Of a DNA stretch of 64,000 nt, positions 27,901 through 36,447 are shown one piece after another (the first letter of the stretch is position 1; every line of letters begins with the position of its first letter). A program made the translations under genes and the position numbers. Location: contig CBDCBA010000009.1 of the NCBI GenBank assembly GCA_965214125.1, positions 1 to 64,000 of the forward strand, read 5' to 3'. The notes under the pieces are model-generated. The model was not told the DNA's origin. It did not search any database and worked only from the letters and a program-made list of their open reading frames with translations. The DNA comes from CBDCBA01 sp965214125 (GTDB taxonomy: Bacteria > Planctomycetota > Phycisphaerae > Tepidisphaerales > Tepidisphaeraceae).

Positions 27901-28467
27901 TCAGATTCCCACGCGCGGCGCCACGCGCTCGGCGTCGTCGGCGAGCTCGAAGTAGTCGCCGGTGGTGAAGCCGTGCTGCGCGGCAACGAGGCGAGACGGG
28001 AAGCTTTGCACCGTCGCGTTAAGCTCGCGTACGTTGGCGTTGAAGAATCGGCGGGCGGCGGCGAGGCGATCCTCGGTGAGCGCCAGTTCCCGCTGAAGCG
28101 TGCGAAAGTGCTGGTCGGCCTTGAGGTCGGGGTAGCGCTCGGCCAGGGCGAAGAGTTGGCGCAGCTTGCGCTGGAGTTTGGTCTCGTCCGTCCCCGCCGA
28201 CGCCGGCTCGGTGTCGGCCGCGGCGGCGTTGCGCAGGCGGATGACCTCGGCCAGCACCTCGCGCTCGTGCGCGGCGTACCCCTGGACGGTGCGCACAAGA
28301 TTCGGGATCAAGTCGTGCCGGCGCTTGAGCTCGACGTCGATGTCCGCCCACGCCTCGCGCTGGTGTTGCCGCAGGCGGACCAGGCGGTTGTAGACCGCGA
28401 TCCACCACCCGCCGAGCAGGAGGGCGACGACGCCGACGCCGATCAATAGGCCAAGGAGCGGGTTCAC
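27901..28467 (-). CDS. lemA: LemA family protein
   Basis: A 188-residue protein with one N-terminal transmembrane helix (LLGLLIGVGVVALLLGGWWIAVYN) followed by the long antiparallel helical hairpin of LemA: RLVRLRQHQREAWADIDVELKRRHDLIPNLV is characteristic, then AERYPDLKADQHFRTLQREL and FFNANVRELNATVQSFPS. Function in bacteria is unknown; a role at the membrane with partner proteins is generally assumed. The GTG start shares bases with the stop codon of the upstream gene (GTGA), indicating coupling with that membrane protein. Confidence 0.92.
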   Translation of the reverse strand: MNPLLGLLIGVGVVALLLGGWWIAVYNRLVRLRQHQREAWADIDVELKRRHDLIPNLVRTVQGYAAHEREVLAEVIRLRNAAAADTEPASAGTDETKLQRKLRQLFALAERYPDLKADQHFRTLQRELALTEDRLAAARRFFNANVRELNATVQSFPSRLVAAQHGFTTGDYFELADDAERVAPRVGI

Positions 28468-29195
28468 GCCGCCTCCGTCGCGCGCAGGTGGCGCGGCCAG
28501 TGCGCGAGGAAGTCGGCGGCGAAGTCGAGGTTCGGACCGAACCAGTCCGGCCCGCGCGCGCCGCTCGCGACGATCGCGAACCACCCGTGTTGAAGGCGAA
28601 ACCCCTCGGGGCGACGGCGGAGCATCATCTCGATCATCGGCGGGTGGAACAGGTCGTAGCAGAACCGCTCGTCCTCGGCGGTCACGTGGAAGGCGTCGCT
28701 GAACTCAACGCTCTCGAAGTCAAGGTCGTTCATCCCCACCGCCGCCGCCATCCGGTCGAAAAAGCCCTCGGGCCGCACCCAGATGCCGGCGCGGGCTTCG
28801 GGCATGAAGACGAGCAGGTAGCTGTGGCGATGGGTCGTCTTGCGGCGGTTCTTGCCCGATCCACTGACGGTCTCGTACTGAAGCACGCCTCCGTGGATCG
28901 GGTGGTCGGCGTCGTCGGCGCGTACGGCGCCGCCCAGTTGGTTGTAGCAGAGGCGGTCGTCGCCCCGGTGGAACTCGCGGAACAGGCGCATCGGCACGCG
29001 GTAGGGCGCGGCGTGATCCTTCGAGGTGTCGAGCGCGAGGCGGCGATCGAGGGCGAATTGCCGCATCGCGTCACGCAGCTTCGCCGCCCGTTGTGCCGCA
29101 ATGACACCGAAGACGGCAAACAGCACCAGGGCGCCGGCGACGATGAAGCAGAACTGCCCGTCCACCCGCGCCAGCTTCGCGTGCGACGCCGGCAC
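28464..29195 (-). CDS. Membrane-anchored protein of unknown function, LemA partner (possibly DUF3137-like)
   Basis: Not securely recognised. One transmembrane segment near the N-terminus (FCFIVAGALVLFAVFGVIAA) is followed by a soluble domain with VLQYETVSGSGKNRRKTTHRHSYL, ESVEFSDAFHVTAEDERF, and FHPPMIEMMLRR. The latter pattern (F...F.V.A.D...A/Y.LL.P) resembles DUF3137 proteins, which commonly sit beside lemA; this is inference from pattern and context. GTG 29195 or GTG 29165 are plausible starts; the long open frame to 29375 runs across the serS promoter and start. Stop overlaps the lemA start. Confidence 0.75.
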   Translation of the reverse strand: MPASHAKLARVDGQFCFIVAGALVLFAVFGVIAAQRAAKLRDAMRQFALDRRLALDTSKDHAAPYRVPMRLFREFHRGDDRLCYNQLGGAVRADDADHPIHGGVLQYETVSGSGKNRRKTTHRHSYLLVFMPEARAGIWVRPEGFFDRMAAAVGMNDLDFESVEFSDAFHVTAEDERFCYDLFHPPMIEMMLRRRPEGFRLQHGWFAIVASGARGPDWFGPNLDFAADFLAHWPRHLRATEAA

Positions 29196-29225
29196 GTCAA
29201 GCCGCCGGACATCGGGCCAAGCCTC

Positions 29226-29231
29226 TACACT
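29226..29231 (+). promoter_or_regulatory. -10 box TACACT of serS
   Basis: TACACT, 9-nt spacer, ATG at 29241. It favours this start over the much longer open frame upstream. Confidence 0.45.
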
Positions 29232-29240
29232 CGCCGCGCG

Positions 29241-30539
29241 ATGATCGACTTGAAGCTGCTGCGCGAGAACCCGGAGCGTTTCCGCGAAGGGGCCCGCCTC
29301 AAGAACTACGATCCCGGCGCCGTCGACCGCGCCCTCGACGCCGACCGCCGCCGCGTGGAGGCCCAGCGCGAGCACGATGCGCTACGCCAGCAGCAGAACG
29401 AAGCGGGCAAGTCGATCGGCAAGCTCAAGGGGGACGACAAGGCGGCGGCCGTCGCGAAGATGGCGGAGGTCAAGACGGGCGTGAAGGCGTCGGCGGACCG
29501 CATGAACGCCGCCGCCGCCGAGCTCGCCGAGGCCGCGATGGCCATCCCGCTCCCGCCCGACGCCGATGTGCCGCGCGGCAAGGACGACACGGAGAACGTC
29601 GTCGTCCGCACCCACGGCGAGCCGACGAGCTTCGACTTCGAGCCCAAAGACCACCTCGCCCTCTGCCGCGACCTCGGCATCGCCGACTTCGAGGCGGGCG
29701 TGAAGCTCGCCGGCAGCCGCAGCTACGTGCTGCTGGGCATGGGGGCCCGGCTGTCGAACGCGGTCACGCAGTACGCGCTGAACCTGATGATCGACAAGGG
29801 CTTTACCGCCGCGACGGTGCCGGTGATCGTGCGCGAGGAAGCGTTGGTCGGCACGGGCTTCTTCCCCGCAGGCCGCGACGCCGTGTACGCGGTGCCGGAG
29901 GACGGCCTATATCTCGTGGGCACCGGCGAGGTCGGGCTCACGGGCCTGCACATGGGCGACACGCTCGACGAGGCGCAGCTTCCGCTGAGGTACACGACCG
30001 TCAGCACCTGCTTCCGCCGCGAGGCCGGCACCTACGGCAAGGATGCGGCCGGGCTCTACCGCGTCCACCAGTTCGAGAAGTGCGAGCAGGTCGTCATCTG
30101 CAAGAACGACGAATCCGAAAGCCGCAAGTGGCACGAGACGATGCTCGGCTACAGCGAGGAACTCCTGCAACACCTTGGCCTGCCGTACCGCGTGATCGAC
30201 GTCTGCACGGGCGACCTTGGCGTGAAGAACGCGGCGATGTACGACGTCGAAACCTTCATGCCCAGCCGCGTGCGCGACGGCGACGTGTCCACCGGCTACG
30301 GCGAGACGCACTCGGCCAGCCGGCTGTACGACTACCAGTCGCGCCGGCTGAACCTGCGGTACAAGACTGCCGACGGCGAGACGAAGTTCTGCCACACGCT
30401 CAACAACACGGTGGCCGCCAACACGCGGCTGGTGCTGGCGATCCTGGAGAACTTCCAGCAGGCCGACGGCGGCGTGGCCGTTCCCAGGGTGTTGCGGCCG
30501 CTGATGGGCGGTGCCGAGCGAATCGAGCCGACATCCTGA
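29241..30539 (+). CDS. serS: Seryl-tRNA synthetase
   Basis: Charges tRNA-Ser and tRNA-Sec. 432 residues: N-terminal coiled-coil arm (about 30-105) beginning MIDLKLLRENPERFREG, then class II core with TVPVIVREEALVGTGFFP, motif 2 CFRREAGTYGKDAAGLYRVHQF, GDLGVKNAAMYDVE and motif 3 HTLNNTVAANTRLVLAILEN. Length and all motifs agree with bacterial SerRS. It is followed after 29 bp by a small conserved gene. Confidence 0.97.
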   Translation: MIDLKLLRENPERFREGARLKNYDPGAVDRALDADRRRVEAQREHDALRQQQNEAGKSIGKLKGDDKAAAVAKMAEVKTGVKASADRMNAAAAELAEAAMAIPLPPDADVPRGKDDTENVVVRTHGEPTSFDFEPKDHLALCRDLGIADFEAGVKLAGSRSYVLLGMGARLSNAVTQYALNLMIDKGFTAATVPVIVREEALVGTGFFPAGRDAVYAVPEDGLYLVGTGEVGLTGLHMGDTLDEAQLPLRYTTVSTCFRREAGTYGKDAAGLYRVHQFEKCEQVVICKNDESESRKWHETMLGYSEELLQHLGLPYRVIDVCTGDLGVKNAAMYDVETFMPSRVRDGDVSTGYGETHSASRLYDYQSRRLNLRYKTADGETKFCHTLNNTVAANTRLVLAILENFQQADGGVAVPRVLRPLMGGAERIEPTS

Positions 30540-30568
30540 CGCGGCGCGCGGTTTGCCGGGGGATCCGC

Positions 30569-30859
30569 ATGGCCGACTCCAGCAAGACCACGACCGACCA
30601 CGACACGATCCAATCCTGGGCCGAGGCCCGCGGCGGCAGGCCGGCGACCGTCGAGGGAACCGAGAGCAGCAAGAGCGACGCCGGCCTGATCCGCCTGATG
30701 TTCCCCGACAGCAAGCACGCCGACGACGACAAGCTGACCGAAATCTCCTGGGACGACTGGTTCGCCAAGTTCGACGAGTCGAAGCTGGCGCTGCTCTACC
30801 AGGAGGAGACGGCCGACGGCAAGAAGAGCAGCTTCAACAAGCTCGTCAGCCGCGAGTAG
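30569..30859 (+). CDS. Small conserved soluble protein of unknown function
   Basis: 96 residues, acidic, no signal or membrane segment. The ends are distinctive: TDHDTIQSWAEARGGRPATV at the start, then EISWDDWFAKFDESKLALLYQEETADGK-SSFNKLVSRE. I recognise this as a widespread bacterial family without assigned function, sometimes mislabelled as glucan branching enzyme. The WAE..GG.P and ISWD.WF.KF blocks suggest a small protein- or nucleic-acid-binding fold, but no role can be stated. GGGGGA lies about 9 nt upstream of the ATG, so it is probably translated from the serS mRNA. Confidence 0.85.
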   Translation: MADSSKTTTDHDTIQSWAEARGGRPATVEGTESSKSDAGLIRLMFPDSKHADDDKLTEISWDDWFAKFDESKLALLYQEETADGKKSSFNKLVSRE

Positions 30860-30900
30860 TGCCCAGGCGCGGCGGACGGTATCGTGCTGGCGGAGACACG

Positions 30901-31722
30901 ATGACCGCCACCACCACCGCTCCCACCGCTTCGCTGACCGACGCCGACATCGCGTTCCTGCTCGACAACGGCTACCTCGTGAAGCGGGGCCTGGCCGGCC
31001 GCGAGCGGGCCGAGCGGGCGCGGCGGCTTATCAACGCGACCCTTGGCACGAACGGCATCGACCCGGACCGGCTGCCGAATTACCGCACGCAAACGTACGT
31101 TCCCGAGATTCGCGACCACGAGGCGATCGTGTCGCTTGTGGAGAATCCCGAGGTGCGGGCGGTGCGCGACGGCCTGTTCGACCCCGACACGCTCAACCCG
31201 GTTGGAGGCGGGCAAATCGCGCTGCGCTTCCCGAAGTTGCCCGACGGCGACGATGAGGCGATCCGCGCCGGCTGGGGTAAAGGTAAACGTGGAGGTGGGT
31301 ATCACATCGACGGGTTGCCGATGCGTCCCGGCGCGCCGAGCAACGGCGTGCCGCCGGGCGAGGTCCACAACTTCGCCTGCCTTGTCGGCGTCCTGCTGAA
31401 CGACCAGCCAACGGACTTCCGCGGCAACTTCACGGTCTGGCCCGGCAGCCACCGCGAGATGGCCGCCCATTTCCGCGAGCACGGCGCCAACGACCTTGCC
31501 GAAACCGGCACGCCCAAGGTGGTCACGTCCCAGCCGCTGCAAATCACCGGCGAGCCGGGCGACGTGGTTTTTGCCGCCCACCTGCTGGCCCACGGCATTG
31601 CCCCAAATCTCAGCGGCGACGTGCGCTACAACTGCTTTTTCCGGTTCTGGCCGAAGCATCGGGGGCGGTTCTCGAACGAGGCGCTGCTCGACCCGTGGGC
31701 CGAGTGGAAGATCGGCCACTGA
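30901..31722 (+). CDS. Phytanoyl-CoA dioxygenase (PhyH) family Fe(II)/2-oxoglutarate oxygenase
   Basis: A 273-residue cytoplasmic oxygenase. The facial triad is visible: His135 and Asp137 in YHIDGLP, a distal histidine in AHLLAHGIAPN (probably His231), and an arginine for 2-oxoglutarate in DVRYNCFFRFW (Arg242). TVWPGSHREMAAHF is the usual PhyH strand. Substrate unknown; relatives hydroxylate lipids, amino acids or small metabolites. Good GGAG ribosome site 5 nt before the ATG. The next gene is an SDR, and the two could act on one substrate, but this is inference. Confidence 0.88.
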   Translation: MTATTTAPTASLTDADIAFLLDNGYLVKRGLAGRERAERARRLINATLGTNGIDPDRLPNYRTQTYVPEIRDHEAIVSLVENPEVRAVRDGLFDPDTLNPVGGGQIALRFPKLPDGDDEAIRAGWGKGKRGGGYHIDGLPMRPGAPSNGVPPGEVHNFACLVGVLLNDQPTDFRGNFTVWPGSHREMAAHFREHGANDLAETGTPKVVTSQPLQITGEPGDVVFAAHLLAHGIAPNLSGDVRYNCFFRFWPKHRGRFSNEALLDPWAEWKIGH

Positions 31723-31753
31723 CGAATCGGCCGCCGGGCGGTTCAATGCCACC

Positions 31754-32803
31754 ATGGCCAGCGACGACCGCTCCGCGTCTCACCTGCTGCCCCCGCTCCT
31801 CGCCGGCGCCGCGGCCGTCGGGGCGGGCGCGTGGCTCGTCCGGGCCGCCATCCGCCGGCGGCGCCACTACGACCTGGCCGGCCGCGTCGCGATCGTGACC
31901 GGCGGCAGCCGCGGGCTGGGGCTCGAGCTCGCCCGGCAACTCCTCGAGCGCGGGGCGCACGTCGCGATCTGCGCCCGCGACGAAGCCGACCTGCGCGACG
32001 CCGCCCTCGACCTGCGCCGGCGCGGCGGAACGGTGTTCAGCAGCCAGTGCGACGTTACCGACCCAGGGCAAATCGAGCGGTTCATCGAGCAGGTGCGCGC
32101 CGAGCTCGGGCCGATCGACGTGCTGATCAACAACGCCGGCATCATCACGGTCGGCCCGTTTGACGCTCAAAACGCGGAGGATTTCGAACAGTCGTACGCG
32201 ACGCACGTGACGGCCCCGCTGACCTTCGCCAAGAGCGTGCTGCCCGACATGCGTTCACGCGGCGGCGGGCGGATCGCCAACGTCGCGAGCATCGGCGGGT
32301 TGCAGCCCGTCCCGCACATGTCCGCCTACGTCACGAGCAAGCACGCGCTGGTCGGCCTGACCCAATCCATGCGGGCGGAGCTGGCGGACGACAACGTGCT
32401 CGTCACGCTCGTTTGCCCCGGCACCGTGCAGACCGGCAGCCCGTACGCGGCGGGGTTCAAGGGCGATCCCGAGGCCGAGTACGGCTGGTTCGCCGCGAGC
32501 GACAACCTGCCGGTCCTGGCGATCCCCGCGCCCGCGCTTGCGGGGCAGATTCTCGACGCGATCGAGGACGGCGACGCCGAGCTCGTCACGCCGGCCAATG
32601 CGTGGCTGTCGAGCCTGTTCCACGGGATGTTCAGCGGCGTGAGCACCGAACTGGCGACCCTCGTCAACGCGCTGCTGCCGAGCGACGGTGGCGTGCGTCG
32701 CCTCGTCCGGGGGCGGGAGGCGAGCGTCGGGCAACTGCCCGATATTCTGGAGCGTCGCCAAGCCCGTCGCGCGGCCGAGTTCAACCAGGGCGAGCGGGCC
32801 TAG
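31754..32803 (+). CDS. Short-chain dehydrogenase/reductase with N-terminal membrane anchor
   Basis: A 349-residue classical SDR. A hydrophobic segment (LLPPLLAGAAAVGAGAWLV) followed by RRRR precedes the Rossmann fold, so the enzyme is probably tethered to the membrane facing the cytoplasm. Motifs: TGGSRGLG (cofactor), NNAGIITVG, catalytic Ser in NVASIGGLQ, and YVTSK for Tyr/Lys. The C-terminal 100 residues beyond the fold are unlike standard 250-residue SDRs. CARDEADL after strand 2 favours NADP(H). Ends at a strong terminator. Confidence 0.9.
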   Translation: MASDDRSASHLLPPLLAGAAAVGAGAWLVRAAIRRRRHYDLAGRVAIVTGGSRGLGLELARQLLERGAHVAICARDEADLRDAALDLRRRGGTVFSSQCDVTDPGQIERFIEQVRAELGPIDVLINNAGIITVGPFDAQNAEDFEQSYATHVTAPLTFAKSVLPDMRSRGGGRIANVASIGGLQPVPHMSAYVTSKHALVGLTQSMRAELADDNVLVTLVCPGTVQTGSPYAAGFKGDPEAEYGWFAASDNLPVLAIPAPALAGQILDAIEDGDAELVTPANAWLSSLFHGMFSGVSTELATLVNALLPSDGGVRRLVRGREASVGQLPDILERRQARRAAEFNQGERA

Positions 32804-32825
32804 CGTTCGGAGTTGGCACAGCAGA

Positions 32826-32862
32826 AAGGGCCGTCGGCGGGTGATGCTGACGGCCCTTCCTT
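32826..32862 (+). terminator. Rho-independent terminator after the SDR gene
   Basis: 13-bp stem AAGGGCCGTCGGC / GCTGACGGCCCTT with one G-U pair, loop GGGTGAT, followed by CCTTT. Confidence 0.75.
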
Positions 32863-32865
32863 TGA

Positions 32866-32926
32866 GATCTGACGGAACGTCCTGGGCCCACCACGGCCCA
32901 ATGCTCCACCGTGCGGCCGTCAGATC
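32866..32926. repeat. Inverted repeat, 10-bp perfect arms with an inner hairpin
   Basis: GATCTGACGG at 32866-32875 and CCGTCAGATC at 32917-32926; the centre holds TGGGCC-CACCAC-GGCCCA. It lies in the non-coding region 32804-33095, between the SDR terminator and the regulator promoter. Purpose unknown: a second operator or a structured RNA are options. Confidence 0.6.
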
Positions 32927-33060
32927 GCCGGCCCCGACGCGAGAAACAACGAGGCGAGGCCCGGTCAGCCCGCGTCGCGGCCGGATCATGTCCGACGCCG
33001 TCCATTGTGCCCCTGGTAAGCTGTCCCGCCAGATCGAACAGCGGCCGAACGAACTCGGTT

Positions 33061-33089
33061 TTGCGACGCACTCCGGAATGCGTCATACT
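33061..33089 (+). promoter_or_regulatory. Promoter of the XylR-type regulator gene
   Basis: TTGCGA (33061-33066), 17-bp spacer, CATACT (33084-33089), then 6 nt to the ATG at 33096; the transcript would start at or next to the start codon. Confidence 0.5.
33065..33084. promoter_or_regulatory. Near-perfect 20-bp palindromic operator in the regulator's promoter
   Basis: GACGCA-C-TCCGGA-A-TGCGTC: 18 of 20 positions are symmetric. It fills the spacer between the -35 and -10 boxes, a position where a bound dimer would block RNA polymerase; autoregulation by the adjacent regulator is the simplest reading. Confidence 0.6.
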
Positions 33090-33095
33090 GGCCCC

Positions 33096-34250
33096 ATGCG
33101 CCGCGTCCTCGCCGCTCTCGCGACCGAGAGCCACTCCGAACGCGAAGCCTTGCGTGGCTTGCGACGCATTGAGGAAGTCTCGGACTGGTCCGTCACCTGC
33201 GTACGGGGAATCACGTCCGCCGCGATCGACTCGCTTTGCAATCCGACGCCGCCGCCTTACGACGGGGTCATCCTCGGCACCTACGTCGAGCCGGCGGGCG
33301 TGCTTGCGAGCGTCTCCGCCGATCGCCTGCCGCCGGTGGTCGCCTTCAACCGCGACACGCTCGCCCACGGGTGGCCGTGCGTGCTGCCGGACGACGAGCA
33401 GATCGGCGCCGTGGCGGCCGATCACCTGCTCGATCGCGGTGTCGGCCGGTTCATCGTGGTGAATGTGTCCACGCACGCCTTCTCGACCGAGCGGCGTCGC
33501 GGGTTTGCGGAGCGCATCGTCGCCGCAACGGGACAGGAGCCGATTGTGCTGCCTTTTCACGACGTGATCCGGGGCGGCCTGGCCGCGATGGCGGCGTGGT
33601 TTCAAGCGGTGCCGATTCCGCCCGCGGGGCCGCTTGGCGTGTTCGCCCTATGCGACTCCTGGGGCGAGGTCGTGCTCAACGCCTGCGCGTACGGGGGGCT
33701 GGCGGTGCCCGAACAGGTGGCGGTCGTGTCGGCCGACAACGACCCGCGGAGCGAGGTGACGCGGCCCCCTCTGAGCAGCATCACGCTGCGCTGGGCCGAC
33801 GCCGGCGCCCGTGCCGCCCGCATGCTGAAGGAGCGGATGGACGGCGACGCCGCTTCGGCGCGGATCGAGCGCATCGCGCCGGGCGAGGTCGTCACCCGCG
33901 CCAGCAGCGACGTGGTGGCCGTCTCCGATCCCGTGGTCGCCAACGCGCTGCGGTACATGCACGGGCACTACCAGGAGGGCATCCACGTGCAGGAGGTGGC
34001 CGACCACATCGGCGCCCAGCGTCGCACGCTCGAACGCGCCTTCCGCGCCGCGCTGCGCCGCACGCCGAAGCAGGAGCTGACGCGCCTCCGCCTCGATCAC
34101 GCCAAGCGGATGCTGATCGAGGGGGAGGCATCGCTGGCCGAGATTGCCGCCGACGTGGGCTACGCCGCGCCCACGCGATTGGGAATCAGCTTCAAGGCCA
34201 GCTTCGGCGTCACGCCGATGGACTTCCGCCGCAAGCATCGCGAGGATTGA
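33096..34250 (+). CDS. XylR-like transcriptional regulator (LacI-type sugar-binding domain plus AraC HTH)
   Basis: A 384-residue regulator. Residues 1-270 resemble the periplasmic-binding-protein fold of LacI/XylR ligand domains (RVLAALATESHSEREALRGL, PPYDGVILGTY, VVAFNRD, VAVVSADNDP). The C-terminal 110 residues form two AraC-type helix-turn-helices: YQEGIHVQEVADHIGAQRRTLERAF and LAEIAADVGYAAPTRLGISFKASFGVTPMDFRRK. This layout is that of E. coli XylR and its planctomycetal relatives. The ATG at 33096 is fixed by the promoter; longer upstream frames are not supported. The glycoside hydrolase gene follows by 13 bp, so a plant- or algal-sugar ligand is likely. Confidence 0.92.
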   Translation: MRRVLAALATESHSEREALRGLRRIEEVSDWSVTCVRGITSAAIDSLCNPTPPPYDGVILGTYVEPAGVLASVSADRLPPVVAFNRDTLAHGWPCVLPDDEQIGAVAADHLLDRGVGRFIVVNVSTHAFSTERRRGFAERIVAATGQEPIVLPFHDVIRGGLAAMAAWFQAVPIPPAGPLGVFALCDSWGEVVLNACAYGGLAVPEQVAVVSADNDPRSEVTRPPLSSITLRWADAGARAARMLKERMDGDAASARIERIAPGEVVTRASSDVVAVSDPVVANALRYMHGHYQEGIHVQEVADHIGAQRRTLERAFRAALRRTPKQELTRLRLDHAKRMLIEGEASLAEIAADVGYAAPTRLGISFKASFGVTPMDFRRKHRED

Positions 34251-34263
34251 CTGGCCCCACCCG

Positions 34264-36342
34264 ATGACGAACGCCGTGCCAAACCTCGTGTGGATCGCCG
34301 CGTGCCTCCTTGCCGTCGCGAGCACCGCGCGGGCGGGCGAGCCGGCCACGGTTCCGGCGGGCGGGTGGGTGGAGGTGTCGTTCCGGCTCGATGTCGAGGG
34401 CAACCCGTTTGACTTCGAGCAACACGACGTTCGCCTTGCCGTGACGACGCCTGCGGGCGAGCGGTCGCTGCCGGCGTTCTACGACGGCGACCGCTGGCGC
34501 GTCCGCTACCGGCCCGCCGGCGACGAGGCGTACACGCTCGGCGACATCACCCGCAACGGCGAGGCCGTCGACGTGGACCGGGCGATCGCGGTGATGCAGC
34601 CCGCTGGCCGTGCCGACTATGGATTCGTCCGCCTCGACCCGACGAAGCGGCACTTCGTCTTCGAAGACGGCACGCCCTACTACCCCGTCGGCTACAACCT
34701 CGCATGGCGGTCTCGCGGCGAGGCGAACATGCCGCCGCTGGTTGAAAGCCTTGCCCGCATGGGCGGCGCCCGCGTGAACTGGACGCGCCTGTGGATGAAC
34801 CACTGGGACGCCAAGAACCTCGATTGGATCGAGGGCGACCTCCCCGGCGGGCAGCCGCCGATCGGGGAGCTCAGCCTCTTCGTCGCCCGCAAGTGGGACG
34901 GTCTGATCGCCGCCGCCGAGGCGAACGGGGTGTGCCTGCAAATGGTCCTCCAGCACCACGGGCAGTACAGCACGGCCGCCGATCCAAATTGGGCCACCAA
35001 CCCTTGGAACGCCGCCAACGGCGGGTTTCTCGCGTCGCCGATCGACTTCTTCACAAACGAGCGGGCGCGGGCGCTGACGAAGCGCAAGCTGCGCTACATC
35101 GTTGCCCGCTACGGCCACTCGCCGGCGGTGCTGGCGTGGGAGCTGTTCAACGAGGTGCAGTACACCGATGCCTACCGCTCGGGCGACCCCGCCGACCGCG
35201 AGGCGATCTACGCCTGGCACGAGGAGATGGCCACCTTCCTGCGCGAGCACGACCCGCACGGCCACCTCATCACCACCAGCAGCGTCGTCGATGATGCGGG
35301 CCCCTGGCGGGCGACCGATTATTACCAGGGCCACGTCTACCCGCCGGACCTGATCGCGGCCATCGACGCGCTCGATGGCGTGGGGCTCGACCGGTCATAC
35401 TTCTACGGAGAAATCGGCTCCGACGCCGCTGGCGATGATCCCAACGCCGCCGCCGACACGCTGCACCGCCTGCTCTGGGCCAGCGTCACCAGCCAGTCGG
35501 CGGGGACGGCGCAATACTGGTACTGGGACCTTGTCGAGCAACGCGACTTGCTCGGGCAGTTCACCGCGATCCAGCGCTTCCTCGACCTCGCGGGTATCCG
35601 CGGCCGCGCGGATCTGGAGCCGATCGACGTCGTCGTCGACGCGGGCGCACTCGGCCCCCTCACGTTCGGCCCCGCCCTGGGCTGGGCGCCGAGCCGAGCG
35701 ACCGAGTTCACCGCCCTGCCGAGCGGCCGCATCGAGGGCGGCTCCGGCATGAGCGCGTACCTTCAAGGCGACAGCAACCGCGCGATGTTCCCGCACGCCA
35801 CGTTCCGCGTGAACTTCCCTAAGAATGGCGAATTTGCCGTAGCGTTCGATGGGGTCGCGCCGGGCGGGGCGGCGGTGGATATTTCGGTCGACGGCGAGGT
35901 GCGGGCGACCGCCACGCTCGCCCCGCCACGCGATGGCGACGAGGCCGAGCCCCGCCCGCTCGCCCTGACGCTGAGTGTTCCGCTGTCGGCCGGGGAACAC
36001 GAGATTCGCCTTGAGAACGTCGGGCCGGACTGGATTCGCATCGCGACCTTCACGCTGTCTCCGTACGCCCCGCCGCTGGCCGTGCGGGCGAAGGGAGACG
36101 CGGACCTGATCGTTCTCTGGGCCTACCGCCGCGACACCACCGCGGCCGCTACACCCATCGAGCACGCGACGCTCATCCTGCCAGACGTCCCCGCCGGCCG
36201 ATTCAACGTCGACTGGGTGGCGACGGCAACGGGCACCGTTGTGTCGCGCGGCGAGTCCACCTCCGACGGCACGTTGCGTCTGTCGCCGCCCGCCATTACG
36301 CACGATCTTGCCGCAGTCGTGCGGCGTGTGACCGAGGAGTAG
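34264..36342 (+). CDS. Secreted DUF5060-containing glycoside hydrolase (GH5-like TIM barrel)
   Basis: A 692-residue exported enzyme. Signal peptide (LVWIAACLLAVASTARA, cleavage near residue 25), a beta-sandwich DUF5060 domain (about 26-110), then a TIM barrel with YPVGYNLAWRSRGE, WTRLWMNHWD, acid/base glutamate in LAWELFNEVQ and a probable nucleophile glutamate in SYFYGEIGSDA. A C-terminal beta-rich region (about 440-692) resembles carbohydrate-binding or Fn3-like domains. Substrate not predictable from sequence. Cotranscribed with the XylR-like regulator, so probably induced by its own product sugar. A 58-bp palindrome starts 4 nt after the stop. Confidence 0.88.
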   Translation: MTNAVPNLVWIAACLLAVASTARAGEPATVPAGGWVEVSFRLDVEGNPFDFEQHDVRLAVTTPAGERSLPAFYDGDRWRVRYRPAGDEAYTLGDITRNGEAVDVDRAIAVMQPAGRADYGFVRLDPTKRHFVFEDGTPYYPVGYNLAWRSRGEANMPPLVESLARMGGARVNWTRLWMNHWDAKNLDWIEGDLPGGQPPIGELSLFVARKWDGLIAAAEANGVCLQMVLQHHGQYSTAADPNWATNPWNAANGGFLASPIDFFTNERARALTKRKLRYIVARYGHSPAVLAWELFNEVQYTDAYRSGDPADREAIYAWHEEMATFLREHDPHGHLITTSSVVDDAGPWRATDYYQGHVYPPDLIAAIDALDGVGLDRSYFYGEIGSDAAGDDPNAAADTLHRLLWASVTSQSAGTAQYWYWDLVEQRDLLGQFTAIQRFLDLAGIRGRADLEPIDVVVDAGALGPLTFGPALGWAPSRATEFTALPSGRIEGGSGMSAYLQGDSNRAMFPHATFRVNFPKNGEFAVAFDGVAPGGAAVDISVDGEVRATATLAPPRDGDEAEPRPLALTLSVPLSAGEHEIRLENVGPDWIRIATFTLSPYAPPLAVRAKGDADLIVLWAYRRDTTAAATPIEHATLILPDVPAGRFNVDWVATATGTVVSRGESTSDGTLRLSPPAITHDLAAVVRRVTEE

Positions 36343-36345
36343 CCG

Positions 36346-36403
36346 GGTGCCACTGCATCCTTGCAGTGGTCGGACCCCGACACTGCAAGGATGCAGTGGC
36401 ACC
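36346..36403. repeat. Nested palindrome, 23-bp perfect arms (GGTGCCACTGC family)
   Basis: Arms 36346-36368 and 36381-36403 are perfect inverted copies; inner TCGG/CCGA can extend the stem. Each arm is itself a hairpin, CACTGCA-TCCT-TGCAGTG. A diverged relative with compensating changes is at 56866-56941. It may double as terminator of the hydrolase gene. Confidence 0.9.
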
Positions 36404-36447
36404 GGAGATGCGTTCAACAATCGAAGGTTGCCGTAGGCTCCTGCCGC

